In this document: positions 33,625 to 41,842 of the stretch, piece by piece
Layout of the letters: every line of letters begins with the position of its first letter
Position numbering within the stretch: position 1 is the stretch's first letter
Source: Enterococcus devriesei
Lineage (GTDB): Bacteria > Bacillota > Bacilli > Lactobacillales > Enterococcaceae
Length of the DNA: 64,000 nt
Direction of reading: 5' to 3'
Assembly (NCBI RefSeq): GCF_001885905.1
Contig: NZ_JXKM01000013.1
Span: 1 to 64,000 of the forward strand
Notes under the pieces: generated by a model
Databases searched by the model: none
What the model was told of the DNA's origin: nothing
Seen by the model: the letters and a program-made list of their open reading frames with translations, nothing else
Program-made: the position numbers and the translations under genes

Positions 33625-34647
33625 ATGACATTTTTTAAGTATTTAAAGGATCGCCTGCTAGTTTTTGTCGGCTGGGCACTGTTAAGTTTATTGCTAGTCT
33701 TTATGATTTGGCTGACGCCTGGGCTGCAGGGCTTTTGGGAAAATCTTAGCTACTTATTGATTTTACAATTATTTTTGCTGTTTCTTTTTTTCACGATCGA
33801 CTATCAGCGACGAAAAAAATGGTTCAAAGCCTTTGATGAGCAAGAAGAATCCCATTTGCAGCATTTTGTAGCTGCAGCGACCACCAACGAAGAGCAGCTG
33901 TTGCAAGAATATGTGAATCGGCAAGTGCGGGAACATCATCTGACGATGGAGCAATTATTGGATAGTCAAAAGGATCAGAAGGATTATATGGATTCTTGGA
34001 TTCATGAGATCAAGGTACCGCTAGCGGCAGTGGATTTGATTTTAAATTCGATTGAATTTGATATTCCTGATGATAAATTTGTCCTGCTGCAAAATGAGAT
34101 CCAGCAAATCGATGAATACGTGGAGCAAATTTTGTATTACTCTCGTTCAGATGAATTCGTCAACGATTATTTGATTCAAGAGTATTCCTTGAAAAAAATC
34201 ATCCAACCCATCATTCGCAGTCAAGCTAACTATTTTATCCAAAAAAATCTACAATTAACCTTATCTGAAGAGGACGCTAAAGTCTTAACCGACGCGAAAT
34301 GGATCGAGTTCATTTTTCGCCAGCTACTAAGTAACGCCATTAAGTACACCCCGAATCATGGCGAGATCAGTATTACGATTGCAGTCAGAAGAGGCGGCGT
34401 CGCCTTGAGTCTGCAAGACAACGGAATCGGTATTCCGCCAGAAGACTTAGGTCGGATTTTTGATAAAGGCTTTACCGGAGAGAATGGTCGTAAGGCCCAG
34501 CAACACTCCACTGGACTGGGTTTGTATTTAGCCAAGCGTTTGGCAGAAAAACTAGGTGTAGGATTGACTGCTGAATCGACGATGAATGAAGGGACCACAA
34601 TGACCCTGTTCTTCCCCCGATTAGATTATTATCATGAAGAACGTTAA
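33625..34647 (+). CDS. Intramembrane-sensing histidine kinase, BceS type
   Basis: A 340-residue kinase with two N-terminal TM helices separated by only a few residues (LTPGLQGFWEN), so it has no extracellular sensor domain. The H-box is DSWIHEIKVPLAA, the N-box LLSNAIKYTP, and the G-boxes DNGIGIPPEDLGRIFDKGF and HSTGLGLYLAKRL. BceS kinases need a BceAB-type ABC transporter as the real sensor. None is encoded here, so signalling must depend on one elsewhere. It is 11 bases downstream of the regulator with AAGGAG before the ATG. Confidence 0.9.
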   Translation: MTFFKYLKDRLLVFVGWALLSLLLVFMIWLTPGLQGFWENLSYLLILQLFLLFLFFTIDYQRRKKWFKAFDEQEESHLQHFVAAATTNEEQLLQEYVNRQVREHHLTMEQLLDSQKDQKDYMDSWIHEIKVPLAAVDLILNSIEFDIPDDKFVLLQNEIQQIDEYVEQILYYSRSDEFVNDYLIQEYSLKKIIQPIIRSQANYFIQKNLQLTLSEEDAKVLTDAKWIEFIFRQLLSNAIKYTPNHGEISITIAVRRGGVALSLQDNGIGIPPEDLGRIFDKGFTGENGRKAQQHSTGLGLYLAKRLAEKLGVGLTAESTMNEGTTMTLFFPRLDYYHEER

Positions 34648-34722
34648 ATTTTTGGTTTTTGATTGCCAAATTTCCTTTTTTTCGCTAAACTGTTCCAGTT
34701 GTGAATTGAAGGGAGTAAGGTT

Positions 34723-35586
34723 ATGAGTATTTTAATTGCCCTAGTGCCAATGGTGGCGTGGGGAAGCATTGCTTTGGTAAGCGGAAAATTAGGCGGTGAC
34801 GCCAATCAGCAAACCTTAGGAATGACGATGGGCGCTTTTGTCTTTGCATTAGTGACCTTTTTTATTGTTCAGCCGGCAATGAGCGGTTGGATTTTGTTAA
34901 TCGGTTTTTTGTCGGGGCTTTTTTGGTCGGTTGGTCAAAACGGTCAATTTCACGGGATGAAATTCATGGGAGTTTCGGTGGGCTTGCCCATTTCAACCGG
35001 GTTTCAATTAATTTTGAATACCGTCGCCGGTGCTGTATTCTTTCATGAGTGGACGAAGACCAAAGATTTTGTCTTAGGATTTATTGCTTTAGCTTTCTTA
35101 GTGTTAGGGGCTTATTTAACGGCTCGCAAAGATGACGAAAGCGGCGTAGAGACGGATAATGGCATGTTGAACTTCGGCAAGGGCTTTCGTGCGCTGATTT
35201 TTTCAACCTTGGGCTATGGTGTCTATACGATCATCATCACATGGGCAGGGCTTAATCCGTTGGCGATCATCCTGCCACAAAGTGTCGGTATGCTAGTGGG
35301 CGCCAGCTTCTTTGCTTTCCGTAAAGCCAAAGTCGATCGCTATGTCTGGCGCAATATGGCTTCTGGATTATTATGGGGCATCGGGAATGTTTGTATGCTG
35401 CTAAGTGTCCAAAATATCGGTTTAGCCATCGGGTTCTCATTGTCACAAATGGGGATCATTATCTCAACGTTGGGTGGGATCTTCCTTTTGGGAGAACACA
35501 AAACGAAAAAAGAAATGTATTATGTGATTATCGGCTGTCTGCTGATTATTGTCGGCGGCGTCGTGTTAGGATATATGAAAGCGTAG
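34723..35586 (+). CDS. glcU: GRP-family sugar (glucose/ribose) uptake protein, GlcU-like
   Basis: A 287-residue membrane protein with about ten TM helices in the DMT-superfamily arrangement. The N-terminal LIALVPMVAWGSIALVSGKLGG and GQNGQFHGMKFMGVSVGLPIS are typical of GlcU/RbsU carriers, which import glucose or ribose with protons. AAGGGAG precedes the ATG. A bidirectional terminator lies just after it. Sugar specificity is not decidable. Confidence 0.88.
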   Translation: MSILIALVPMVAWGSIALVSGKLGGDANQQTLGMTMGAFVFALVTFFIVQPAMSGWILLIGFLSGLFWSVGQNGQFHGMKFMGVSVGLPISTGFQLILNTVAGAVFFHEWTKTKDFVLGFIALAFLVLGAYLTARKDDESGVETDNGMLNFGKGFRALIFSTLGYGVYTIIITWAGLNPLAIILPQSVGMLVGASFFAFRKAKVDRYVWRNMASGLLWGIGNVCMLLSVQNIGLAIGFSLSQMGIIISTLGGIFLLGEHKTKKEMYYVIIGCLLIIVGGVVLGYMKA

Positions 35587-35609
35587 AAAAACGTATTAAC
35601 TAGAACGTA

Positions 35610-35649
35610 AAAAAATCAGCCTGCCGAATTTCGGTAGGCTGATTTTTTA
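35610..35649. terminator. Bidirectional terminator between glcU and telA
   Basis: AAAAAATCAGCCTGCCGAA and TTCGGTAGGCTGATTTTTT form a near-perfect stem with T-runs on both strands between convergent genes. Confidence 0.92.
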
Positions 35650-35664
35650 TCGGATCTTTCTGGA

Positions 35665-36855
35665 TTATTGTCCAGAGTTCAATTCCATTAATTTTTGTTT
35701 CAAATCGCTTTCCATATGACCAATTTCGATCTCGGCAGCTTGTCGACGTTCGCGACCTTCTTTTTGGATACGTAAAGTTTCTTCTAACGTTTCCACAAGA
35801 TCGTTTTGAGTTTGCTGTAAAGTATCCAAATCCACGATTCCGCGTTCGTTTTCTTTGGCGGTCTCGATGGTTGAAATTTTCAGCATCTCTGAATTTTTCT
35901 TCAATAGGTCATTAGTTGTTTCTGATACTTGACGCTGCGCTGTGACAGCATCTTTTTGACGGAGCAAGGTCAAAGCAATGGCTACTTGGTTTTTCCATAA
36001 AGGAATCGCCGTATTGATGGAAGCTTGGATCTTTTCCGCTAACGCCTGATTCGTATTTTGGATTAAACGAATTTGGGGCGCTTGTTGAATCGTAATTTGA
36101 CGTGCCAATTTTAGATCATAAGTCCGTTTGTCTAAGCGATCTAAAAATTGTGAATAGTCGTTTACGATTTGGACATCCATTTGATCACCTGAGGCTTGGG
36201 CTTTTTCTGTCGCGGCGGGGATCGTTGTCAGCTTCATTTCTTCAATCTTCAATTCGGCCGCTGCAATATAGATGTTCAAAGCATCAAAATAATCTTTATT
36301 CTTATTGTAAAGTGTTTCTAACATCTGGTTATCTTTTAACAATCCGTCTTTTTCGACGTTTAGCTTCATAGCGATTTTGTCGATTTGAGCACCGATCTTT
36401 TGATACTTAGTAGTAATCTCATAAATCGATTGCTTAACCTTGCCAAACATTTTTTGGAAGATATTGCCTTCGCCCACACGTAATTCATCAGGGTTGGCTT
36501 CGTTTAGGCGGTACATTAATTGGTTCAATGAATCACCGATGGGGCCAATGTCCTGTGATGAAACGGAATTCAGCATCGATTGCGAGAATTCACTTAATTT
36601 TGTTTGAGCGGTCGAGCCGTAGCTGATGACTGCTTGCGAATCATTGACGTCGATTTTTTTTGCCAACTCTCGCGCTTGCGCTTGGCGTTCTTCCGGCAAT
36701 TTGTCCACTAAGCGGTCGGCTTGTTCCTGCGACTGCAAATGTGAAAGTTCCTGCTGCTGAACCGGGGTTAAGGCATCGGTGCCAAAAGGATTGCTTAATA
36801 AATCGTCTAACGTACTATCAACTGGTTGCGTCTGTGTTTTATTTTCTGGTTCCAC
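35665..36855 (-). CDS. telA: TelA/KlaA-family toxic anion resistance protein
   Basis: A 396-residue, largely helical cytoplasmic protein. TelA-family features include [35 protein letters not shown] and [22 protein letters not shown]. Despite the tellurite-resistance name, in Gram-positive bacteria the family is often linked to envelope stress and lantibiotic or daptomycin susceptibility. It is the second gene after xpaC on the minus strand, but a strong palindrome lies between them (36874-36903), so readthrough may be partial. Confidence 0.9.
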   Translation of the reverse strand: MEPENKTQTQPVDSTLDDLLSNPFGTDALTPVQQQELSHLQSQEQADRLVDKLPEERQAQARELAKKIDVNDSQAVISYGSTAQTKLSEFSQSMLNSVSSQDIGPIGDSLNQLMYRLNEANPDELRVGEGNIFQKMFGKVKQSIYEITTKYQKIGAQIDKIAMKLNVEKDGLLKDNQMLETLYNKNKDYFDALNIYIAAAELKIEEMKLTTIPAATEKAQASGDQMDVQIVNDYSQFLDRLDKRTYDLKLARQITIQQAPQIRLIQNTNQALAEKIQASINTAIPLWKNQVAIALTLLRQKDAVTAQRQVSETTNDLLKKNSEMLKISTIETAKENERGIVDLDTLQQTQNDLVETLEETLRIQKEGRERRQAAEIEIGHMESDLKQKLMELNSGQ

Positions 36856-36873
36856 TCTGGTTCCTCCTGTTCG

Positions 36874-36903
36874 AAAAAAATCTAGCTTAAGCTAGATTTT
36901 TTT
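36874..36903. terminator. Perfect palindrome / possible attenuator between xpaC and telA
   Basis: AAAAAAATCTAGCTTAAGCTAGATTTTTTT is nearly self-complementary over its full length, with an A-run on one side and T-run on the other. On the minus strand it sits in the leader just upstream of the telA ribosome site. It would act as a terminator for xpaC transcripts and therefore an attenuator for telA. The telA ATG is about 20 bases further on. Confidence 0.75.
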
Positions 36904-36976
36904 GTTAATAATTAGAGTATAACTTGTTTACAACGGGAAAGCATATTGAATCAGCTTTACAAACTAGCTTTTTGTT

Positions 36977-37633
36977 TTATTTTGTTGACAAATCAGGATC
37001 ATGGTCAAGATTTTTTTTCGCAATGGAGATTTCAACATCCATGTCTTCTAAATCTTCGGACACGAATTGTTGGTAATCCTTCACGATTAAATCAGCCATT
37101 TGATCAATGATCTGCGCACTTTCTTCTAGTTTACCATAAACTTCTTTTGACTTAACTTCGTGACTGTTGATTTCGACATAATGATCGGTCAAATCAACAA
37201 TGTTCGGTAAATGGGTATAAAGAAATTGACTAGCCTCTGGTAATCGAGTGGGCTCTTTTACCAATTCTTTGAATAACGCCTTTGCTGCTTTCAACGTATC
37301 GTGGCGTAAATCAATGGCTTTTAGCTTCGCGCTTTTCTGAATATTCTGTTGTAAACGTAAAACTTGTTGTTTTGAAAGATTCATCGTTTCACGGAACAGT
37401 TCGATTTCACTTTCGCTCATGCCATTTTTTTTGTAATACGCTTCTTTTTCCTTCGTCAAAAATGGTATTTCTTCTTTTTTACGAGAACCCGTTTTCCTTC
37501 CTTTAAAGCCGCTATAAATTAACCATCCACCAACAGCCAGCATTAAAAAGACGATAAAGTCGCCGAAATCCCCTTCAAAAAAGCAGAGAATACCGATTGC
37601 TGCGATGATTATCGGGAATAGTTTTCTTTGCAT
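36977..37633 (-). CDS. xpaC: XpaC-family (5-bromo-4-chloroindolyl phosphate hydrolysis) protein
   Basis: A 218-residue protein with two short N-terminal hydrophobic segments (LFPIIIAAIGILCFFEG and FIVFLMLAVGGWLIYSG) followed by a charged helical domain ending in DLEDMDVEISIAKKNLD. XpaC-like proteins nearly always sit next to TelA and are thought to act with it at the membrane. The family name derives from indicator-dye hydrolysis and does not define the reaction. AGGAGG precedes the ATG. It is the first gene of the leftward pair. Confidence 0.85.
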   Translation of the reverse strand: MQRKLFPIIIAAIGILCFFEGDFGDFIVFLMLAVGGWLIYSGFKGRKTGSRKKEEIPFLTKEKEAYYKKNGMSESEIELFRETMNLSKQQVLRLQQNIQKSAKLKAIDLRHDTLKAAKALFKELVKEPTRLPEASQFLYTHLPNIVDLTDHYVEINSHEVKSKEVYGKLEESAQIIDQMADLIVKDYQQFVSEDLEDMDVEISIAKKNLDHDPDLSTK

Positions 37634-37787
37634 AATAATCCTCCTAATCTGTAAAAACCCTTCACATTTATTTATCCAAAATACTTGATTTCTTTACACG
37701 CTCATCATAGCATGAATTTCTATAGAATTAGTATGGGACTAAAGATGGATTTTTCATATTTAGAAAAAACGTAAGAAATTTCTGTGA

Positions 37788-37938
37788 TACAATAAGGCAG
37801 AACCGTCGAGAAAAGGTTGCTGACCTGTTCTGATACTTCTTTCAGAAGCGCCATAGAACGGTCTGCGGCTTGACATAGAACTAATTTTTCCACGAAAAAT
37901 TAATTCCTTAAGATGAAAAAAGAGGGAAGGTTGTTGTT
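37788..37938 (+). promoter_or_regulatory. Promoter and candidate structured leader of nudF
   Basis: TGATACAAT (37785-37793) is a good extended -10. About 140 nt separate the predicted start of transcription from the nudF ATG. The leader can fold with ACCGT (37802-37806) paired to ACGGT (37858-37862), supported by CAGA/TCTG outside. It encloses hairpins AGGT/ACCT (37814-37826) and TTCTGA/TCAGAA (37828-37847), so a three-way junction is possible. The last hairpin has an alternative local partner, CTTCT/AGAAG. A further AT stem (TAATTTTTC/GAAAAATTA) lies near 37882-37902. I recognise no known riboswitch class. Confidence 0.4.
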
Positions 37939-38508
37939 ATGTTAGAGTATAAAGATTTCGAAGAAAAAACAATCAATCGTAAAGAATTGTTTAAGGGAAA
38001 GATCATCGAAGTATATTTGGATGAGGTAGCGTTACCGATGGGAGGAACAGCCAAGCGTGAGCTGGTTTTTCATCATGGCGGTGTCGGCATCATTCCGATT
38101 ACGAAAGAAAACAAACTAATCATGGTCAAGCAATTTCGTAAGCCGTTAGAAAAAGTAGTTTTAGAGATTCCAGCTGGAAAAATCGATCCGGGCGAAGGCC
38201 AGCACCCTGAAAAAACCGCGCTGCGGGAATTGGAAGAAGAAACGGGCTTTACAACCGAGAAGTTGACCTATGTAAATGAAATGTATTTATCTCCCGGCTT
38301 TTCCAATGAAAAATTATATATTTATGCCGCTACAGAATTGGTTAAAGTCGAAAACCCGTTGCCGCAAGATGAGGATGAAGTTTTAGAATTATATGAACTG
38401 ACTTTGGAAGAAGCGAAGCAAGCGATCGTCGATGGGGCTATTTGCGACGCGAAGACTATTTTTGCGGTCAATTATTGGGAATTGTTGATCTGTAAAGGTG
38501 AAAATTAA
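37939..38508 (+). CDS. nudF: ADP-ribose pyrophosphatase (Nudix hydrolase)
   Basis: A 189-residue Nudix enzyme that hydrolyses ADP-ribose to AMP and ribose 5-phosphate. The Nudix box is GEGQHPEKTALRELEEETGF, and YLSPGFSNEKLYIYAA after it is typical of the ADP-ribose branch. GAGGG precedes the ATG. A long leader with possible structure lies upstream. The next gene follows 41 bases later, so it may head an operon with the membrane protein and mtnN. Confidence 0.92.
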   Translation: MLEYKDFEEKTINRKELFKGKIIEVYLDEVALPMGGTAKRELVFHHGGVGIIPITKENKLIMVKQFRKPLEKVVLEIPAGKIDPGEGQHPEKTALRELEEETGFTTEKLTYVNEMYLSPGFSNEKLYIYAATELVKVENPLPQDEDEVLELYELTLEEAKQAIVDGAICDAKTIFAVNYWELLICKGEN

Positions 38509-38549
38509 AAAAAGAGGATGTTCGTTCCACTTTTACTTGGGAGGAGAGG

Positions 38550-38840
38550 ATGCGCATGAGTAAATCACCTCTGGTGACGCGCAGCGAAATGAGAAAGCGC
38601 AAAGAAGCGCAAGAACGCTTGGCCGAGGAACAACGGCAAGCAGCTGAACGAGTGTATGAAAAAAAGCAAAAAGAAATCAGCAGTGTGTATCGTAAAGAAC
38701 TAAAAAAGAATAAGCCGGTCACCAAGAGTCGCAGTAGCGAGCGGGCCAAACAAAAAGAACGTGGCAGTTTTTTGAATAAAGCGATCATTTTTGTTTTATT
38801 ACTATTAATTGTAGTAATGCTGGCGGTATTCTTTATTTAA
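38550..38840 (+). CDS. Small C-tail-anchored membrane protein, unknown function
   Basis: A 96-residue protein with a highly charged, Lys/Glu/Arg-rich helical region (about residues 5-75) and one C-terminal TM helix (AIIFVLLLLIVVMLAVFFI). It would be tail-anchored with the charged part in the cytoplasm. GGAGG lies five bases before ATG 38550; ATG 38556 is an alternative. It sits between nudF and mtnN, with only 20 bases to mtnN, so it is probably co-transcribed with it. No characterised family recognised. Confidence 0.8.
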   Translation: MRMSKSPLVTRSEMRKRKEAQERLAEEQRQAAERVYEKKQKEISSVYRKELKKNKPVTKSRSSERAKQKERGSFLNKAIIFVLLLLIVVMLAVFFI

Positions 38841-38860
38841 TTAATTGGAGGGAAAGAACG

Positions 38861-39553
38861 ATGAAAATTGGAATTATCGGCGCGATGGAGCCGGAGGTCA
38901 AAGCATTAAGAGAAAGCTTGGGTCATCCTGTATCATGGGAGCAATCAGGAGCTTTATTTATTTCAGGGAGTCTAGGAAATCATGAAGTGATCGTGGTACA
39001 GTCAGGGATCGGAAAAGTTTTAGCTTCTATTACTACGTCTGTTTTGATCCAACAATACAAAGTCAACATGGTCATCAATACCGGAACAGCAGGTGGGATT
39101 GGCACCGGCTTAGCAGTAGGAGATATAGTGATCGCAGATAAAGTAGCGTACTTTGATGTCGATGCGACAACTTTTGGCTATCATATTGGACAAGTTCCCG
39201 GCATGCCGCTTTATTTTGAAAGCTCAACCTATTTGAAGAGCGAAATGCTGGAAGCCAGCAAAAAAATGAATCAGCAGGCTCAAGTAGGCTTAGTTGTTTC
39301 TGGCGATAGTTTTGTCAGCAGCGCCTCAAAAATCTATGAAATCAAAGCGGCCTTTCCGGATGCCTTGGCAGTGGAGATGGAAGGGGCTGCCATCGGACAT
39401 ACCGCTGCACAATTTGGTATTCCCTTTTTGATTGTACGAGCAATTAGTGATACAGCGGATGGGGAAGCAACGGAGACACATGAAGAGTTTGTTAATCGGA
39501 CTGGGACGTTATCTGCACAATTAGTCACAGAATTTGTTAACCATTTAGTTTAA
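38861..39553 (+). CDS. mtnN: 5'-methylthioadenosine/S-adenosylhomocysteine nucleosidase
   Basis: A 230-residue cytoplasmic enzyme that cleaves adenine from SAH and MTA. The chain begins MKIGIIGAMEPEVKAL; INTGTAGGIG and VSGDSFVSS line the nucleoside pocket; AVEMEGAAIGHTA carries the ribose-binding Glu; and VRAISDTAD holds the catalytic Asp. It clears by-products of SAM use and feeds S-ribosylhomocysteine to LuxS if present, linking to metK in this window. GGAGG precedes the ATG. Confidence 0.96.
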   Translation: MKIGIIGAMEPEVKALRESLGHPVSWEQSGALFISGSLGNHEVIVVQSGIGKVLASITTSVLIQQYKVNMVINTGTAGGIGTGLAVGDIVIADKVAYFDVDATTFGYHIGQVPGMPLYFESSTYLKSEMLEASKKMNQQAQVGLVVSGDSFVSSASKIYEIKAAFPDALAVEMEGAAIGHTAAQFGIPFLIVRAISDTADGEATETHEEFVNRTGTLSAQLVTEFVNHLV

Positions 39554-39606
39554 TTAACAACGACGACAGATTAAATTAGTAAAAATTTGACTAGGGGGAA
39601 GAATCC

Positions 39607-40152
39607 ATGCGGGCTTTACTTTCAATTGATTATACTAATGACTTTGTAGCGACAGATGGGAAGTTAACGACTGGGAAAGCCGGTCAAGCTATTGAAACAG
39701 AGTTGGTTGACTTAACCAAAAAATATTTTGAACACGGTGATTTCGTCGTCTTTGCCATTGATGGGCACGACCCTAATGATCAATACCATCCGGAAAATAA
39801 ATTGTTTCCGCCGCACAATGTGATTGGAACAAGCGGTCGCAAGTTATATGGCTCCTTGGCAGATTTTTATCAAGGGAATCAATCAGCTGAGACGATCTAT
39901 TGGCTGGACAAGCGGCATTACTCAGCTTTTAGCGGAACAGATTTAGATATTCGTTTGCGGGAGCGGGGGATTACGGAGCTTTGTTTGACGGGTGTCTGTA
40001 CTGACATTTGTGTTCTTCATACGGCGGTGGATGCTTACAACCTCGGCTATCAATTAATGATCCCGGAACAAGCGGTAGCCAGCTTTGATCCTACTGGACA
40101 TGCGTGGGCCTTGACGCATTTTAAAAATACGTTAGGCGCAACTATTATTTAA
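39607..40152 (+). CDS. pncA: Isochorismatase-family cysteine hydrolase, probable nicotinamidase
   Basis: A 181-residue hydrolase with the catalytic triad of the family: Asp in SIDYTNDF, Lys in LDKRHYSAFSGTDL and Cys in LTGVCTDICVLHTA. The metal-binding DGHDPNDQYHPE block favours nicotinamidase, which converts nicotinamide to nicotinate for NAD salvage. The gene follows mtnN by 53 bases, and nudF, an ADP-ribose hydrolase, lies just upstream. AGGGGG precedes the ATG. A terminator follows. Confidence 0.85.
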   Translation: MRALLSIDYTNDFVATDGKLTTGKAGQAIETELVDLTKKYFEHGDFVVFAIDGHDPNDQYHPENKLFPPHNVIGTSGRKLYGSLADFYQGNQSAETIYWLDKRHYSAFSGTDLDIRLRERGITELCLTGVCTDICVLHTAVDAYNLGYQLMIPEQAVASFDPTGHAWALTHFKNTLGATII

Positions 40153-40156
40153 AAGA

Positions 40157-40206
40157 AAAAAACTGTTCCCCACCTTGCATAGAGGAAGATGGAGGACAGT
40201 TTTTAT
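40157..40206. terminator. Terminator between pncA and the HAD hydrolase gene
   Basis: AAAACTGTTCC pairs with GGACAGTTTT, with an inner stem. T-rich flanks on both strands serve convergent genes; it overlaps the last codon of the leftward HAD gene. Confidence 0.8.
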
Positions 40207-40877
40207 TTTACATAGGTCGAGATAAAGTTGGTAAAGTCTTCGATCACACCATCTTTTGCTAATCCTTCTGCTTCAAAAATTCCGCGGTTTTTACCAAAAG
40301 GATCGATGGCGACGATCGTTCCAATTTGCGCCCGTTGTGCGGCTTGTAATCCAGAGTAAGAGTCTTCAATGACTAAACAATCCGCTGGTGCTAGCTCAAT
40401 TTTTTTAGCCGCGATCAAAAAGATATCCGGCGCGGGTTTACCGGGAAATGTTCCATTATGATAAACGATTTTTTCAGGATCAAACCATTTGGCCAAAGCA
40501 AAAGTTTCCCAATAAAAATCCATATTAACCTTGGGTGAAGCAGAGGCGATCGTCATGGGGATTTGGTTAGCCTTTAGTGTATCCAATGCTGCTTCTAAGC
40601 CTTTTGTAAAATGGATTCTCTCAGGATGAGCCAGAACGCGTTCACGATAATAAGCTTCTTTTTCATCGGATAACTGTTCCACTTGCTCATCCGTTAAGTC
40701 GGCAGAAATAAAGTGACGTAAAATAATATCGTTGGTTTTTCCATGAATCGAGTGAATAATGTCGGCTTCACTCAATTCTTGTTTTGAATATTTTTTGATC
40801 AAATTGATCCAAGCTTCCTCATGAAGATCGGAATCTAAAAACATCGTTCCGTTAAAGTCGAAAAGTATCCCTTGCAT
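40203..40877 (-). CDS. HAD-superfamily hydrolase, beta-phosphoglucomutase-like
   Basis: A 224-residue HAD phosphohydrolase or mutase. Motif I is DFNGTMFLDSD, with Asn in place of the common DxDGT second Asp. Motif II is IASASP, and the late motifs are GKPAPDIFLIAA and VIEDSYSGLQAA. The helical cap after motif I is of the beta-PGM type. The Asn at the DxD position suggests a changed catalytic role or a substrate-limited phosphatase. AGGGCAAC with GCGAGG precedes the ATG at 40877; the longer N-terminal reading is unlikely. Confidence 0.85.
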   Translation of the reverse strand: MQGILFDFNGTMFLDSDLHEEAWINLIKKYSKQELSEADIIHSIHGKTNDIILRHFISADLTDEQVEQLSDEKEAYYRERVLAHPERIHFTKGLEAALDTLKANQIPMTIASASPKVNMDFYWETFALAKWFDPEKIVYHNGTFPGKPAPDIFLIAAKKIELAPADCLVIEDSYSGLQAAQRAQIGTIVAIDPFGKNRGIFEAEGLAKDGVIEDFTNFISTYVK

Positions 40878-41012
40878 GTGTTGCCCTCGCTTTTTTATTG
40901 ATAGTCTTAGTTTAGCACTTTTTGAAAAAAGAAGATGAAAAGATAGCATCATTTGCATCTTTATTTTAATCGTTTTATAGTGTTAAAGAATGAATTGATG
41001 GAGATGAATTGA

Positions 41013-41387
41013 ATGCTAGACTATTTAGTCATTGCTCTTTGTGCGTTTATCGGCGGTTCTGCCCGCTACTGGTTAGGTGTTTTTTTGCCAGCGGCTGGGG
41101 GCTTTCCGATTGGAACGCTTGCAGTAAATTTAATCGGCTGCTTTATTTTTAGCTGGGTTGTTAAACATATTATGAATGATATCGATATTTCGGGACGTTT
41201 GGTCTTAGGCGTTGGCGTTGGCTTTTGCGGGGCACTGACGACGTTTTCTTCTTTTGCTTTAGACACGATGAAATTGGTCCAAGCGGATCAAATCGGCTTG
41301 GCCTTTCTTTACTTAGTTTTGTCTTTTGTCGGTGGCTTAGCGATGACCTTTTTAGGTGAAGCCATCTATCATAGAAAGGCGGCTTAG
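41013..41387 (+). CDS. crcB1: Fluoride channel subunit CrcB/Fluc 1
   Basis: A 124-residue protein with four TM helices and the Fluc signatures GGSARYWLG, AVNLIGCFIFSW and GFCGALTTFSSFALD. Fluc channels are antiparallel dimers that let fluoride leave the cell. Many Firmicutes use a heterodimer encoded by two adjacent genes, as here, with the second gene two bases downstream. No fluoride (crcB) riboswitch motif was found in the 135 bases upstream. Confidence 0.95.
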   Translation: MLDYLVIALCAFIGGSARYWLGVFLPAAGGFPIGTLAVNLIGCFIFSWVVKHIMNDIDISGRLVLGVGVGFCGALTTFSSFALDTMKLVQADQIGLAFLYLVLSFVGGLAMTFLGEAIYHRKAA

Positions 41388-41389
41388 CG

Positions 41390-41743
41390 ATGACTGAGAC
41401 TTTATTAGTTGGCAGCGGTGCGGCAATAGGCGCGATGCTACGTTTCACCTTAAACAATTATTTTGAATCTCAAACGAAGCGTTTGCCAAGATCGACCTTC
41501 TTTATTAATTTGACTGGTAGTTTGTTATTAGGGATTTTCTTTGGCTTGCACTTGTCCAATTCCATGTATCTTTTTTTAGGGACAGGAGTGATGGGGGGCT
41601 ATACGACTTTTTCTACCTTTAATTTTGAGCTATTCGTCCTTTGGAACAATGACCGGTTGATGTTTTATCGCTATTTGATTGGCTCCTATGGCCTAGGCTT
41701 GCTGTTGAGTTTTATTGGGATCGTGATTGGGTCGAAAATATAA
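41390..41743 (+). CDS. crcB2: Fluoride channel subunit CrcB/Fluc 2
   Basis: A 117-residue, four-TM partner of the preceding gene. It has GSGAAIGAMLRF, FINLTGSLLLGIFFG and GVMGGYTTFSTFNFE. The two chains should pair to form one channel. Its ATG is two bases beyond the stop of crcB1, with the ribosome site inside crcB1. A bidirectional terminator follows. Confidence 0.95.
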   Translation: MTETLLVGSGAAIGAMLRFTLNNYFESQTKRLPRSTFFINLTGSLLLGIFFGLHLSNSMYLFLGTGVMGGYTTFSTFNFELFVLWNNDRLMFYRYLIGSYGLGLLLSFIGIVIGSKI

Positions 41744-41780
41744 TAAGAAATAAATTAGTTAACAGGATCGATTTAAATTC

Positions 41781-41820
41781 AAAATACCCCATCAACTCGA
41801 GAGTTGATGGGGTATTTTTT
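41781..41820. terminator. Bidirectional terminator between crcB2 and usp
   Basis: AAAATACCCCATCAACTC pairs perfectly with GAGTTGATGGGGTATTTT around a two-base tip; T-runs on both strands. Confidence 0.93.
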
Positions 41821-41842
41821 AACTTATACAAGTTAGCTAATT

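Noticed and set aside
40878-41012. Search for a fluoride (crcB) riboswitch before the crcB pair
   Set aside because: The conserved GG.GAUGG..UUCGCC-type core and pseudoknot partner were not found in the 135 bases upstream.
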